From positions 312,503,484-312,567,483 of the forward strand of contig OY998175.1 in assembly GCA_963921935.1 (NCBI GenBank): DNA of 64,000 bases. The letters are read 5' to 3'. Numbering within the stretch: the stretch's first letter is position 1; the number at the start of each line of letters is the position of its first letter. Position numbers and translations under genes: made by a program. Origin of the DNA: Galeruca laticollis. Lineage: Eukaryota > Arthropoda > Insecta > Coleoptera > Chrysomelidae. The notes below the pieces were generated by a model. That model saw only the letters and a list, made by a program, of their open reading frames with translations. It was not told the DNA's origin and ran no database searches. Positions 1-11,506 of this stretch are shown here, one piece after another.

Positions 1-3000
1 CTTAGTATTAATTTTAAAATAATATTTATTGATAGAAATGTGTCATTGAATTTTATGCCGCGGATTTTATAGTATACTCACATAAGTGTGTGTTCGTTTC
101 TAAATTGCTTAGATACTGATGTATACTGTTGTACGCGTTATACATTTTCTTTGAAAAATACGAAATGAAAATGTCTCACAATTGTTTTAGGAGAATAGGA
201 TATTGATGGCACTCGACGACAATAAGGATAGCAAAAGAAAACTTTTACACTGAAAAAATAGTTAACGGAATATTCTGCATAAAAAACCTACCAAATAATC
301 TTGAAAAAATTGTGAAAAACATTACCATTTGTTGGATACTGAGTTTCAAAAAGTTTCCCACCACATGGAAAACTTTTTTATTATCCATTTGTCAGAAAAT
401 TTTATTACTAAGCAAAATTGGTGCATGGCGGAAAACTGTCATGTGAATTGTCGAAATATTAAATTTTCAAACGGTGTATAGGAGAGAACAAAAAACGGAA
501 TTTTGATCAAGAGTAAACTACCCTTATTTTCGACGTTATCAAAAAAGTTTATGTGAAAAAGTTGTTGAAAATTATAAATAATATTAAGATTACAAACCAC
601 AGCCAGCTATGCAGCAACAAAAAAATTACCACGTTTTTCATGTTTCTAGCCTCATACAGAGTACCGGTATCTCATAAACACCTTGTAACGGGTTTGTTTT
701 GACACTAAGACGGCCAACTCCATTTTTTTTAAAAATTAAACGATCATTAGATTCTTTATTGGATAACTTAACTATCAATAATATAATATAAAAATGTACC
801 TATTTGGCATTTTTTTTTGTAACACTTTACATATGATTCTATAAGTATTTGCAGGTTGTGAAACTATGTTGATTTTTTCTAACGTTTATTATGTATGGAT
901 TTTAACAGAAGTCTTCTAAAAGTATTGTTGTTGTTATCTGTTTCTGTCAGCCCAGAGTTTTAGTGATTACTCTGCCATCTTCTTCCTAGTGAAATGGTGC
1001 AGGCTGTAGCCGACATATCATAACATCTTGACAGTAATTTTATATTATCAATCACTATTGATTGCTGGGTAAGTTGGTAAGTTGTATCATCTGATACAAA
1101 AACGAGCGCCGCTGTAAATAGAGTAGTTTTAGTCATACCTTTTTTCTTTAACTTACATTCTCGGGGTCCTTCTCTCTCTTTTGGTTTTTACTGTAGATAT
1201 AAATAACCGTGGGACTACTGATTTTTGTTCTGGTTAGGACTACTGATTTTTGTTCTGGTTACATCATCTTGGGGTGTTAGCCACAGTAGTCCGAAAAACT
1301 GCCCGCTTTAGCTGATAAGTGCTATAACTTATTAGGGTTCGGATATAACCGACTCCTTGACTTGCAGTCTAAAACATATTACTAGTATTAGGTTAGAATA
1401 AATTAGTTGATTAACTTATACATACTTCTCATTCAGATAGGGGTATGTTTAATCTTCATTTGTTTACCACGTGGGCTTCAGTGAATATTTCCATATTAGA
1501 TAACTTCTTGTTAGGACATGGATGTCGTTCGGTATGGTAAACATTTACCCATAATACGTTAATTGTTTAGATTCCATCTGATTTGAACGGTAATTCAGGA
1601 CATTTTGGCTTTGTACATTAACATCTGCGGGGTTGCTATGGTACTATGATTATTTAAATCCTTTTAAATAATTTCTAATATGTAAGCACTTTGTTTATGT
1701 TGTGTAAATTGAAATTGACAATTGCTCGATGACAGATATGCCTTCAATAAGAGCGTCTGTTTGTCGTTTCGCACTGGGAGCAGTCGAGATCTCTGTGACA
1801 TTTGCTCTATGAGTTTAAGAATCATAGACAATTATTTTTACACACAGATTTCTTCTCTGATGTGCTCGTAGATGATATGTGGACATTTACTAGTAACATT
1901 TTTGGGTTTATTCTACTCTTGTTCGATGTCTTATGTGGATTGTTGTTCTATGGTCTGCGGTTAAGACGAATTCATGTCTGCTGGATTTCTATTGAAATGA
2001 ACTTTAGGGACAGAAAGAATGTTAACGACACATCCCAATTTGGTTTTTGAAGATGTCTAGATGATTGCCAGTTAGTGAAACGGTATCTAATTTTATATAT
2101 GGTATTCGAAACCCTCCCAGTTAGGGGAGATTATTAATACCGTCTTAATTTATTCGGGAAGCTATTGGTGATAGTATTTTTGGGAGATTTATCGAGATTT
2201 TGTGGATAATGGTCGATATTTGGAAACCATGCTACCTGACTCTTTGAGAGGAGATTATCAACTGGAATCCTAGTATCTTTGATACAATTTTCAATTCTGT
2301 ATGGAAGAGAAGTTTGTTGAAATCTATAGAAAAATTGGAACCCTCGATTAGAGGTAAATGAAGTTTTATAGTAATTTTATATAGGTTATCGAGAACATTT
2401 TCACTCATTTCCTATTACAGAAAAGGGACTATGTGTGGGTTTAAATTGGTAACTATTAGTATTTTTTCAATCTGCTGTAAATTAGTATGATCTTTTTGTA
2501 CAGTTCAGGGTCATTTTTTTGGTTTTATAGTAAAATCAGTCACTTTGTACATAAAAATATCAATTCTTTTTATGACTGTCACCTAATTGTGTTTCAAATA
2601 GTAGTCTAAATTATTTAATTGAGTAGTTAGCAGTATACAGCATGTCCCGTATAAGATATTGACGCATGTATTTTGGAAACTCATAATAAAGGGAATGTAA
2701 GTTAGGTTGTTCTTTTAGTTTTCCCCTCATATTTGTCAAGTTTAAGTTGGGAAAAATTTATTTACGGCTAAATTTGACTGGCGCCTAACAATATTTTTTT
2801 TTAAATTTAACATCCCAGATTCGAGACGTTTACCCACTCTCGTCTCTATTTGAGTTAACCGGAGCCACATTGGTTGACATCTGGGACAACCGAGACTTCA
2901 AATATAAACAATAGTTCATTATAACCTTAAGCGATTCCTACATATTACTATAATAATATTTTAATGAAAAATTTAGTTTAATTTTATATGTGTACTGTGA

Positions 3001-3640
3001 TCTCGACATTTGTTCGAAATGGTTTAAATTTTACTAGTTTTTTGTGCAAATTTGATATTTCACTCTGTATGTATATCTATAATAACTATCAAATGAATCA
3101 ATGGAAGGAAATAATTAATTAATGTTGTTTGTGTACAATATTAGGAATAATTTCATATTTCACATGGGAAATTGGTCTATGAATTACTAAAATCTTTGAC
3201 ATTTTAGGAAGTAAAAAATTGTGCAGGTGTTTACGTAATGAAATGTATTAATTAGAGATTTGTTCACAGTGTTGAGTGTGAATTTTTTGTATAAAAATCA
3301 AGTAGCACAGGAATGCAAATTCGCCTTTTCACTAATGAGACAAAAATCAAGTAGTCTGATGCACTAGTAAAACTTATTTTCACATAACGTTTGTAATTAT
3401 CGTGTTTGGGTGTTTTTTGAATATGGATGTTAGAAATTAATTGTACAGCGTTAAGAGTTCCATTTAATAACATCAATGAAACCAGTATTACACATAATAC
3501 GATTATCAATTTACCAACTACAGCTCTAAGAAACACATCGAGTGTAACAATCAGGACGACTTATCACAATTGCATAATTAATTATAACTTTGAGAAACAA
3601 TAATTTCTATTCATTGTATTAATAAATCAATGAATGAAAT
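1..3640. other. AT-rich intergenic DNA without a supported gene
   Basis: I read both strands and found no recognisable domain. The longest open frames are under 95 codons, rich in Phe, Leu and Ile, and look random. A short direct duplication of an 'actactgatttttgttctggtt' type phrase sits near 1213-1262. The stretch could hold decayed LTR or untranslated retroelement sequence, but nothing decides it. Confidence 0.5.
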
Positions 3641-4985
3641 CAGCTAAGTGTACCATACTGACGTTTGGTTCATCCAAAATTGCATTAAAGCACAAGTCAC
3701 TCCAACCTTTGCTAAGATTCGAACATCGAAGAACGTTCCTATCAGGATCAAGACCCAAATGGAACTCAAAATTATGAAAGGTCGAATATGTAAACATTAC
3801 GCTAGATTGAATTTTATCGATTGTCAACTAAAAATATTGTACGATACTATATTGCAATCACAGGGGTATGATTTCTTGACACAAACTTTATCAGAAATTC
3901 AAGATAAAGTCAGATATTTGAACAGATCTAAATTCAGTAGAGTCCAAAAAAAGTTGAATAACTTAATCAAAGACAAACAAATTTCAGAACAACATAAATT
4001 GATTAAAAACCATAACAAATATTCCACTTTCGTTTTTCAACCCAGAGTCAAAAATTTAACTAATGTCAATTTTACAGACGATGAGCTTAACCTCTTGAAC
4101 ATGGGACTCAAGTTCTCACTACATAAAGAACCCTCTGAGAGCGAGTTGTATGAACTTTCTATCGAGGTTGATCTTATCATCAACAACGATAAATTAAGGA
4201 AACTGGTCAGTGATCAATGTTATAACATTTTTTGAACAAACGTTTTAATCATAACAACCATACCAAATTAAATTATAATAAATCCTCATACAATAATTTT
4301 CATAAAAATAATTTCTTTTAAAACACTTAACAACATAAAGTCTAAAATCAGAAATCATAATTTAATTTTTACAAAAGCAGATAAAGGACATTGTTTAGTT
4401 ATCTTGGACATTGATAGGGTGACCACTTTTCTTGCAGACAATAACTTCAAGGAAATATCATACAATCCATTGAACCGGTTCATCAAAAGAACGAAAGATT
4501 TTATAAAAATTTACTCAGACCTTTTCTCAGAATTCAATGCTCCTTTTACTAAGATTTCTAGTAATCCAACTATACCACGGTTGTATGGACTTCCTAATAT
4601 TCATAAAGATGGTTTACCGATCAGACCAGTTGTTAGCTTTGTGGGCACTCCTGTTTCTGTGTTGTCTAAGTTTATACTTAACCTGATTGTCAATTTGACT
4701 AAATTTAAACCTGCTAATTCGTTAAATAACAGCATGCACCTTATTAAGAACTTATCTACAATTAACCTAAGTGATGATATGACTATGTTATCCTTTGATG
4801 TGAGTAATTTATTTACCACCGTCCCTAAACAGGAAACTCTTGATCTGGTAACTGAACTTTTGTATGACTCTAGAATCACTCAACAAAATTCTTATTTCAT
4901 TATTGAACTACTTAAATTTTGTCTTTCTCAAGATTTCTTTGTATTCAATAATTTAATTTATCAACAACCAGAAGGTCTACTCATA
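3640..4985 (+). pseudogene. Penelope-like element copy 1: N-terminal region and part of reverse transcriptase
   Basis: Penelope-like retroelements encode one protein with a reverse transcriptase and, usually, a C-terminal GIY-YIG endonuclease. Two collinear same-frame segments are visible. 3648-4235 is the lysine-rich N-terminal region, including the family-typical stretch FTDDELNLLNMGLKFSL. 4404-4985 is RT, with KADKGH upstream, PRLYGLPNIHKDG, PIRPVVS and motif A-like SFDVSNLFTTVP. Stop codons at 4233 and in 4240-4400 separate them, so the copy is dead. The reading frame is lost just after QQPEG, immediately before RT motif B, where a MITE begins. No YVDD motif or nuclease belongs to this copy. 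The family is confident; the 5' boundary is not resolved. Confidence 0.85.
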
Positions 4986-5365
4986 TTAGTGTTTTAAATG
5001 AAACTCACTGTTTCTAACTAATTCCACAATATAATGAAAAATGTTGAAAATTCTAAAAAATTGACAATTGTGTCGATATCTAAATATATAAATAGGGCTA
5101 ATAATATCTAAGCTTCAATATTTGTAATATCACATCTTCTTATTTTTTTATTAACATATATTAAGTCATTCACAAGTTAGGTCACTTCTTGGTCTAGCCA
5201 AAAATAACTAATAAACATCGGGTAGGCATCAAATGAAATGTAACTTCTGTCATTCTGACAATGATATTTAGTTATCGAAACAATTGTCAATTTTTTAGAA
5301 TTTTCAACATTTTTCATTATATTGTGGAATTAGCTAGAAACAGTGAGTTTCATTTAAAACACTAA
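4986..5365. mobile_element. Fold-back MITE, copy A
   Basis: The first and last ~110 bases are inverted copies of each other. The left arm reads ttagtgttttaaatgaaac and continues through tctaaaaaattgacaattg. The right arm is its reverse complement, ending gtttcatttaaaacactaa. The ~150-base centre (about 5095-5245) has no coding potential and is shared with copy E at 50741-51003. The element lies exactly between two Penelope-like fragments. It would be non-autonomous; its transposase family is unknown. Confidence 0.85.
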
Positions 5366-6560
5366 TTTTATCAATGGTTAGTGTTAACAATAGTCTTGAT
5401 TTGATTAATAAGTTAGACAAATTGGCAAATCCTTTTGACTCTAACTGTTTGATGGTATCGTTTAATATTTTGTTCACGTCTGTCCCTAAATTAGAAACTC
5501 TACCACTCGTTGAAGAAGCCTTAATATCGGCACAGGTGAATGAGAATCACACTAATTTTATTTTGACAATTTTGAGTTTCTTCCTTTCACAGGATTTTTT
5601 TTTCAATGACAAGTATTGTCGACAACCCGAATGACTTGCTATGGGAAGTTGTATTTCTCCATTTCTGACAGATATTTTTATGAACTATTTAGAGAATAAA
5701 TTTATTCTTTTAGAGAACAATAGTGAAATTCTATACTGGTTCAGATATGTGGATGATTGTTTGGTCTTTTTGGATGGAAACTCAAATACTGTAAACAGTC
5801 TTTTGTCTAAAATAAATCAAATACACCCTAAGATTTAATTCACTCTAAAGGTTGATAACAATAGATCATTTTTTGAACATCACAATTTATAAAGATTCCA
5901 ACAAAAAACCTGCCTAAATAATCCACACCAACATAAGATGGCAGCTTTTAATTGTTACCTCCGTACACTTTGTCAAAGTTGGATTGTGATACAGAAGTAA
6001 ACATTTTGAAGCAGTTAATAACCAATATAGTTCATATATCAAAAACCGTCTTATTCAAAAAATTTAAAATAGAAGAGAACATAACTGGGCCTTTTCAAAA
6101 GTGGATTTCTACTGATAGATTTATATCCATTCCTTTCATGGATAACAATATGTCAAACAAACTACCTAGTTGTATTAACGATTATATGGAAAATATTAGG
6201 AATTCTTTCAGAACCTCAAGGTAAACATTTGGTTAATTCTAAGGACAACATTAATAATCTGTTGAGGAGAGGTATATATAGACCTGAATGTGGTGATTGT
6301 GAAGTAGCCTACATAGGTAGAACTTGTAGAGCTCTGAAAACTCGCTTATCTGAACATTTGAACCCAAGTAATAATTCTTGTTTTGATCATCATTTGAGAT
6401 TCAATAATCTTAACATTAGTCCTACTAAACATTCAAAAATTTTTACAATAATAGAAATTTCAATAGATCGGATTTTCATGAAGACATATACAATATACAT
6501 AAATAATTAACTGTTGGTCAACAACCTTTGTTTAAACACCAAAGTTAATTTGAATAGATT
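5366..6560 (+). pseudogene. Penelope-like element copy 2: RT palm and GIY-YIG endonuclease
   Basis: This is a second, different Penelope-like fragment. 5374-5634 repeats the RT motif A region already present in copy 1, with clearly different residues (SFNILFTSVP). An in-frame stop falls at 5632. 5641-5838 holds motif B (MGSCISPFLTDIFMNYLE) and the catalytic YVDD of motif C. After further stops, 5952-6224 covers the thumb and linker. 6229-6510 is the GIY-YIG endonuclease: GIYRPECGDCEVAYIGRT, with the Cys pair typical of Penelope nucleases, followed by RALKTRLSEHL and a downstream HH. The end at about 6560 is approximate. The copy is 5' truncated, as is common for this class, and inactive because of its stops. 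Confidence 0.85.
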
Positions 6561-7190
6561 TTACATCCCGCTTCATAGAAGGCTGATGTTCTGAGGTCTG
6601 AATTTGAACAAACTTTTTGCTGCTAGTTATTATGAATTTGGTTGTTTCTCTTAATATGTTCTGGATTCACCTGGTGCAAAATTTTAAACCTATGGTATGA
6701 AAATGTTTTGTCGAGATGGAATTCTTTTTAAGTTTGTTTTTCATGAAGCCTTGTTGTTTCTCCTGATCACAGTTGCTTGATTCAGGTTAAGAGTTGGTTC
6801 TCATTATTCTCTTTAGCTGTGGCTTGTGTCAGTGGTTTTAGGTAACAAAAAATTTTCATTACTGTGATCTCCAGTTCATGGAATTAGTTGTTCCATGTCA
6901 ACGGGATTTCATGCCACTCAATTCAGGTATGCAATTGTAAGTGACAACTAATTGACTTCGCTTCGTTCCTGGTATCATGTGATTGTTAATCCACATTAAC
7001 CCCTTTATGGGTTGGATTTCTAAGCAGTTTTAATTAAAAATTTCACATGTACATTACTGACGTTGGATGTTGACGGATATTTTTATGGATTTTTGTGGTG
7101 CTTTACGAATAAGTAACCTCTCTTAACTTTTTCACTTTTCCGCCCAACCTATCTAATATGCGAGAAAAGTATTGGTTTACCCACTTTTCG
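6560..7190. other. Non-coding stretch, possible Penelope 3' untranslated remnant
   Basis: I see no gene on either strand. The sequence directly follows the GIY-YIG reading frame, so part may be 3' untranslated DNA of that element. A short inverted repeat around 6990-7015 (ccacattaacccctttatgggttgg) is the only structure noted. Confidence 0.35.
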
Positions 7191-7194
7191 TTCC

Positions 7195-7612
7195 ATGTCT
7201 TGTTAGCATGATACAGCCTCCGGAGTATATACAAGTGACCAATTTTATAATTGGATATTATTCAGAGCATCTCCAAGATGAACCCTATTGATATTCAGCT
7301 CATTAAAGCTAGTACAACGGCTGCTATGGTACTTGAAATACCAAATTTTTATCATTTTTGGAGAATTTTCAGTTTGTTAGCACGATACAGCCTCCAGAGA
7401 GTATACGATTGATCAATTTTATGATTGAATATTGTTCAAGATGTCTCACAGATGTACCCTACTGATTTTCAGTTGACTAGAGCGAGTACAGCGGGTCCTA
7501 TAAATCCATATATACTAAACTTTTGGTTATTTTTGAAGAAATTCGGTTTGTTAGCACGATACATCCCCCGAAGTGTATACAAGTAACAATTTTATCATAG
7601 AATATTGTTCGG
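7195..7612 (+). repeat. 174-bp satellite, about 2.4 tandem copies
   Basis: The phrase tgttagcacgatacagcctcc, with small changes, starts at 7201, 7375 and 7549, an exact 174-base period. Each unit continues through an aattttataattggatattrttc block, a gatgtaccctactgattttcag block and a gcgagtacagcgggtcctat block. The third copy is partial. A further copy lies on the opposite strand at about 33510-33690, so this is a dispersed satellite family. No open frame runs through it. Confidence 0.85.
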
Positions 7613-7724
7613 GGCCACAAATGCGGAAAAGTTAGTTTTAATCTTTAAAACCGTTTATTTTTTCAGAGGAACACATAACCTTGAAAACTTTAAGAGACAA
7701 ACTCCAGGAGCGTGAACTCTTTAA

Positions 7725-7900
7725 TGGTTAAATTAACTGTCTCGACCCTTACTTAGTGGAATATGCTCATATTAGTGTTTTTAAATGAAACTCACGGTCT
7801 CTAGTTAATTCCACAATATAATAAAAGTTATTGAAAATTCTAAAAAATTGACAATTGTTTCGATAAATCAATATCATCGTCAGAATGACGATGATATTGA
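7725..7900 (+). mobile_element. MITE-type inverted-repeat arm, copy B
   Basis: This matches the left arm of the fold-back MITE seen at 4986 and 10869: gtgtttttaaatgaaactca, then ctaattccacaatataataa, then aattgacaattgtttcgata. It is followed directly by transposase coding sequence rather than by its inverted partner. The preceding ttaactgtctcgacccttac stretch is the reverse complement of sequence at the outer end of copy C (11100-11125). The arm may therefore be the left end of a larger, internally deleted element. Confidence 0.65.
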
Positions 7901-8442
7901 TAACAGCTACCAAAAAAGCTGATATACAGAACTGGTTGATACAAAATGATATTCCTTTTGAAAATACTTTCCTCAAAACCCAATTATTGAATTTAGTACA
8001 ACGGTAAGTTGATATAAACATTTTTCAATATATTATGATAATACTTAGATAACTTATTTTGTTTAAATATATGCATTTTTGTAGGAATAAACCACCAACA
8101 GTATATGAAGCTGACATATTATCTGAAAAATATGGTCACAAAGTGCTTCGACTTCCCCCTTACCACTGTATATTCAATCCAATTGAATATATTTGGGGCA
8201 TAGTTAAAATTTTGTGTAGAGATCATGTGGAAACTGATGGTTCTTCAACAGAACAAGCAATAGGTAATTGGAAAAAGTCTTTAGAAAAAGTGACTCCTGA
8301 TATTTGGTCAAAGACAGTAGAGCACACTGAAAAAATTATACAAGATGAGTGGGACAGAGAAGTAGTATTTGATAGACCTACACTTATTATTAATTTTGAC
8401 AGTGACGATGAAGATAGTGATGATTTTGTAGTGGAGTAGTGG
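7900..8442 (+). pseudogene. DDE_3-type (IS630/Tc1-mariner superfamily) transposase, C-terminal part with an intron
   Basis: Exon 1 remnant 7900-8003 encodes ATKKADIQNWLIQND. A GT-AG intron follows (8004-8084, donor gtaagt, acceptor tttttgtag). Exon 2 (8085-8439) encodes the C-terminal DDE_3 block PPYHCIFNPIEYIWGIVK, whose Glu corresponds to the third catalytic acid of the family, and ends in an acidic tail (FDSDDEDSDD). The first two catalytic Asp residues and the DNA-binding domain are missing, so this is an internally deleted copy. A homologue with the same layout and acidic tail lies on the minus strand at 31354-32310, and a third fragment at 43709-44179. Splicing is inferred from the signals and from restoration of the homologous reading frame. 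Confidence 0.75.
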
Positions 8443-10140
8443 AAATCTTGTGTTTTATTTTTTGTATATTTTTATCCAATTTGCTTCATTTCCACCTTTT
8501 CAAAATCACTAATAACTATTATTAAATTAATTAGGTATAGTTATTTTATAATACACAAATTAAAACAACTACCACAGTATCTCTACATAAATAATACTGA
8601 TAAAATGGGAGATTTTTTATTTTTATATCTTATAACAAAATTTTATTTTGTGTATCTATATTTTTCTTTTCCATTCTATTTTTATTATAATAAATATAAT
8701 AGATATTGTATAAAGAAAGCATGTTTAAATTTGCATGAAGATGATTACAGCTTATATTGATTCCTTTTAGCGTAAACCCTTGCAGTGCTCTTGAAGATGG
8801 TTTTATAGAGCATAGAATAAGGTGTAAGGACCTACAGTTCGTCATTTAACCCTCTTCTATGTGAAATAATTAAATGTTATCATACAAGCCTTTCATCTTT
8901 AAATAAATATTTTTGACTTACGCCTTACGAGGCACGGAACAATGAAAAAGAAGAACTGTCAATTCAGCATCAGATTGACTGTTCTAGTTTTCGTTAAGTA
9001 AAGGAAAAAACTACAGCTGGGCAACATCACAATATTTTGTTTTGCAACGTGTACGTGTATGTTGTTTGACTTGACATAAAATTTGGACCAGAAAATGTAA
9101 CCTCAAAATAAATATCTTCAAAAATATTTCGTACGAAAAATTTTTACTGAGCGAACTCAACTTATTTTACAATGATCTACTTATTCTTATTCACCTTTTT
9201 TGAAACACCCTGTATAATGATGTGAATGTATTTCTATTACTACTGTCCTTTTAAAAGAAGATGACGTATTTTTACAACTAATGCAAGCAAGAGATGTATG
9301 ATGACCAATATTATTCCAAAAAAATGAAAAATAGTTTCAGTAATATCCGGGTTAAAAAATAATTTTCAACAATGAAAGTATTATTATTAATTGGTGTATT
9401 TGGAAAGGTGCCAATTTTGATTGGACTCCAAGAAGTTGAATACAAAGTCCATATTTTATGTTTCATTAACTGTATTTTCAGTGTACATTTTTGGATAGTT
9501 GAAAGGGGCCGTACGACGACGGTAAGCTGGCGACGTTTTTATCCTTGAATAGAGCGAAAACGGTCAGCGAACGGAAATGAGCTTTTCGATATCAATCCCT
9601 TGCCGAGCATAAAATACAGAGCGAAGCGGAAAAAACGGATATGTGCCAGATATTTCACGTGCAAATAATTCAGCCGGTAACGAATATCGAATAAAACTGT
9701 TCCTTTTTTTTATTAAAAATGATATTCAGGTTGTTATTTTACGAAAATGGATAAAATCGGTTGGCTGATATTAATTCGGTTTTTAATTATTTTAAAATTA
9801 CACAGTAAAATGTTCGAGAGAATCACTTCAGTGAACTTGGCACACCTTACTTAAAAATCTAGAATTTTTTTAGAGTTCTGGCATCTTTTGGTATAGTTTG
9901 TCATGAAAATATATTATTTCTTCAGAGTTTTAGTTAGTTTTACAATAGTTGTAGAGTTCTCTATCAATATATCAATTTTCCAAACGCAAATGGAGCAGTC
10001 GATGAAAAGCATATAAAAGTGTTTTGCCCTGAGCACAGTGGATCCATTATAATATTAAACAATATTATTCAATTTTCTGCAAGCTTTACTCGATGCAGGT
10101 AGCAAATTGATTATATAGAGTCGAAGGACTCCAATGCGAT
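8443..10140. other. Non-coding AT-rich stretch
   Basis: I found no gene. A gaaacaccctgtataatg phrase at about 9200-9220 resembles the CAGGGTGT termini of mariner-type elements such as the one at 52202, so a small degraded element may end here. The segment 9500-9680 is less AT-rich than its surroundings, with gcgaa and gcgg motifs, but I recognise no coding or promoter structure. Confidence 0.35.
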
Positions 10141-10204
10141 TCGGGCAAATTTAGAACCTCCTTATTCCATACCTTCGAAACAGCCTTAATATTCCAGTTA
10201 TAAA

Positions 10205-10552
10205 AGAAGTAGTAGATGGTAGTTATCCTTTATTGCCCTATTTGATAAGACCTTTTGGGCAAAGAAACCTTGATTTATTTAAAACGAGTTTACAACTACC
10301 AATTGTCAATGGCACGTCAAAGTGTTGCTTTGGTTCAAAAATGGAGGATCTTATTAAAGTAAATTTTATGTATCGCGGAAATAGCAAAAGATATTGTCGA
10401 AACCATCTGTATTTTACACAATTTCCTTATGACAGAAAAAAGTCGAAATGTATAATCAGGATAAAAACCACATTTTGTCTTCACTTAATTAATAGCGAAC
10501 AGAATATAGATTTTCATCGACTGCACTACAAACAAGAGAAACACTTGTAATC
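10205..10552 (+). pseudogene. Possible PIF/Harbinger-like DDE_Tnp_4 transposase remnant
   Basis: The frame around 10205-10260 reads VVDGSYPLLPYLIRPFG. This resembles the DDE_Tnp_4 motif in which a catalytic Asp is followed by a small residue, Tyr/Pro, Leu-Leu-Pro and Leu-x-Pro-Phe/Tyr in HARBI1/ALP1-like proteins. The following residues (FGSKMEDLIKVNF) could be a decayed version of the downstream FGxLK block. The frame runs to 10550 but later similarity is weak. Upstream stops prevent extension. I rate this as a probable but eroded transposase. Confidence 0.4.
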
Positions 10553-10699
10553 TATTTTAATGGAGTCTGTATAGTACCATTGCACAATGGATCAGCTTTA
10601 CCCAGCTTCATAATAATGTCTAATATTACATAAGGTTTGATTATTTGTTTATTTTTGAGCCATTAATAAAATAGACCACAGTCTTATATTAGAAAGATA

Positions 10700-10868
10700 A
10701 GATTCGAAAGAGCATTCAACTAACAGTAAGTGGACCTCTCAGAAACAAGAAAGGACTTCACAGAAAAAGAAAGGCACTAGTCGAATCAAGGAAAGGATCC
10801 AGGCAAATACATGATGAAATAAGGGAATTCAAGGAGCAGTTGATTGGTCAACTGAACAAAAAGGAAAG
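10700..10868 (+). mobile_element. 5' part of a jockey-type LINE, upstream of the MITE insertion
   Basis: Purine-rich sequence (10740-10868) has the same composition as the Gag-coding DNA after the MITE at 11126. It ends in aaaaaggaaag, which recurs just after the MITE, so it is the interrupted left flank of the same LINE. No complete domain is visible here and the true 5' end is not resolved. Confidence 0.5.
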
Positions 10869-11125
10869 AGTGTTTTAAATGAAACTCACTGTTTCTAGCT
10901 AATTACACAATATAATAAAAATTGTTGAAAATTCTAAAAAATTGACAATTGTTTCGATAAATCAATATCATCATCAGAATGACAGAAGTTACATTCTGAC
11001 GATGATATTGATTTATCGAAACAATTGTCAATTTTTTAGAATGTTCAACAATTTTTATTATATTGTGAAATTAGCTAGAAACAGTGAGTTTCATTTAAAA
11101 CAGGGTTGAGACAGTTAATTTCATT
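10869..11125. mobile_element. Fold-back MITE, copy C, with 11-bp direct flanks
   Basis: This is an almost perfect palindrome of about 230 bases. The left arm agtgttttaaatgaaactca...cagaatgac is mirrored by gttacattctgacgatg...gagtttcatttaaaac. The right end carries an extra ~24 bases (agggttgagacagttaattt). The 11-base sequence aaaaaggaaag lies directly outside both ends (10858-10868 and 11126-11136), as expected of a target-site duplication. A duplication of 9-11 bases suggests a Mutator-like transposase source rather than Tc1/mariner (TA), but this is inference. Confidence 0.88.
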
Positions 11126-11506
11126 AAAAAGGAAAGAAGTAGAAGCCAGAGGGAAAGAATAAAGGAGCCAACACTAACCCGAAAGATTCAAGAATCAAGA
11201 GATAGGTCAGCAATCCAAAGGAACAAACTGAAGCCATGCACACCGTCAACGAAGAAGGTTTCTCTCTGTCCATGATGGAAATACAGCGACAGCAAAGAGC
11301 AGAGAAGAGAAACGATGCACAAACCCCGTCCCAACTAGCAGACAATGCAACGCATCCAAGAACGAGGAGGCCACCACTAGTCATAATCAAGGCGATGAAG
11401 GACTTCCCAAGGATAAGAAGAGAAGCCCAATCAAAAGGAATCCAATTGAAGAAAAAATTCAATGAAAAACTAGGGAACAAGGTCACCCTAGAACAGCCAT
11501 ATGAAA
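11126..11506 (+). pseudogene. Jockey-type LINE Gag, N-terminal part
   Basis: The frame from 11236 (MHTVNEEGFSLSMMEIQ) runs through a basic, proline-containing stretch (RTRRPPLVIIKAMKDF) like the region just before the PRE_C2HC domain in insect jockey Gag proteins. The frame is interrupted at about 11505 by a hAT element and resumes after about 13830 with the PRE_C2HC domain itself. Gag packages the retrotransposon RNA. Assignment rests on position relative to the downstream domains more than on this segment alone. Confidence 0.55.

Noticed and set aside
2779..2790. tggcgcctaaca resembling a retroviral-type primer-binding site
   Set aside because: No LTR pair, polypurine tract or retroelement frame could be tied to it.
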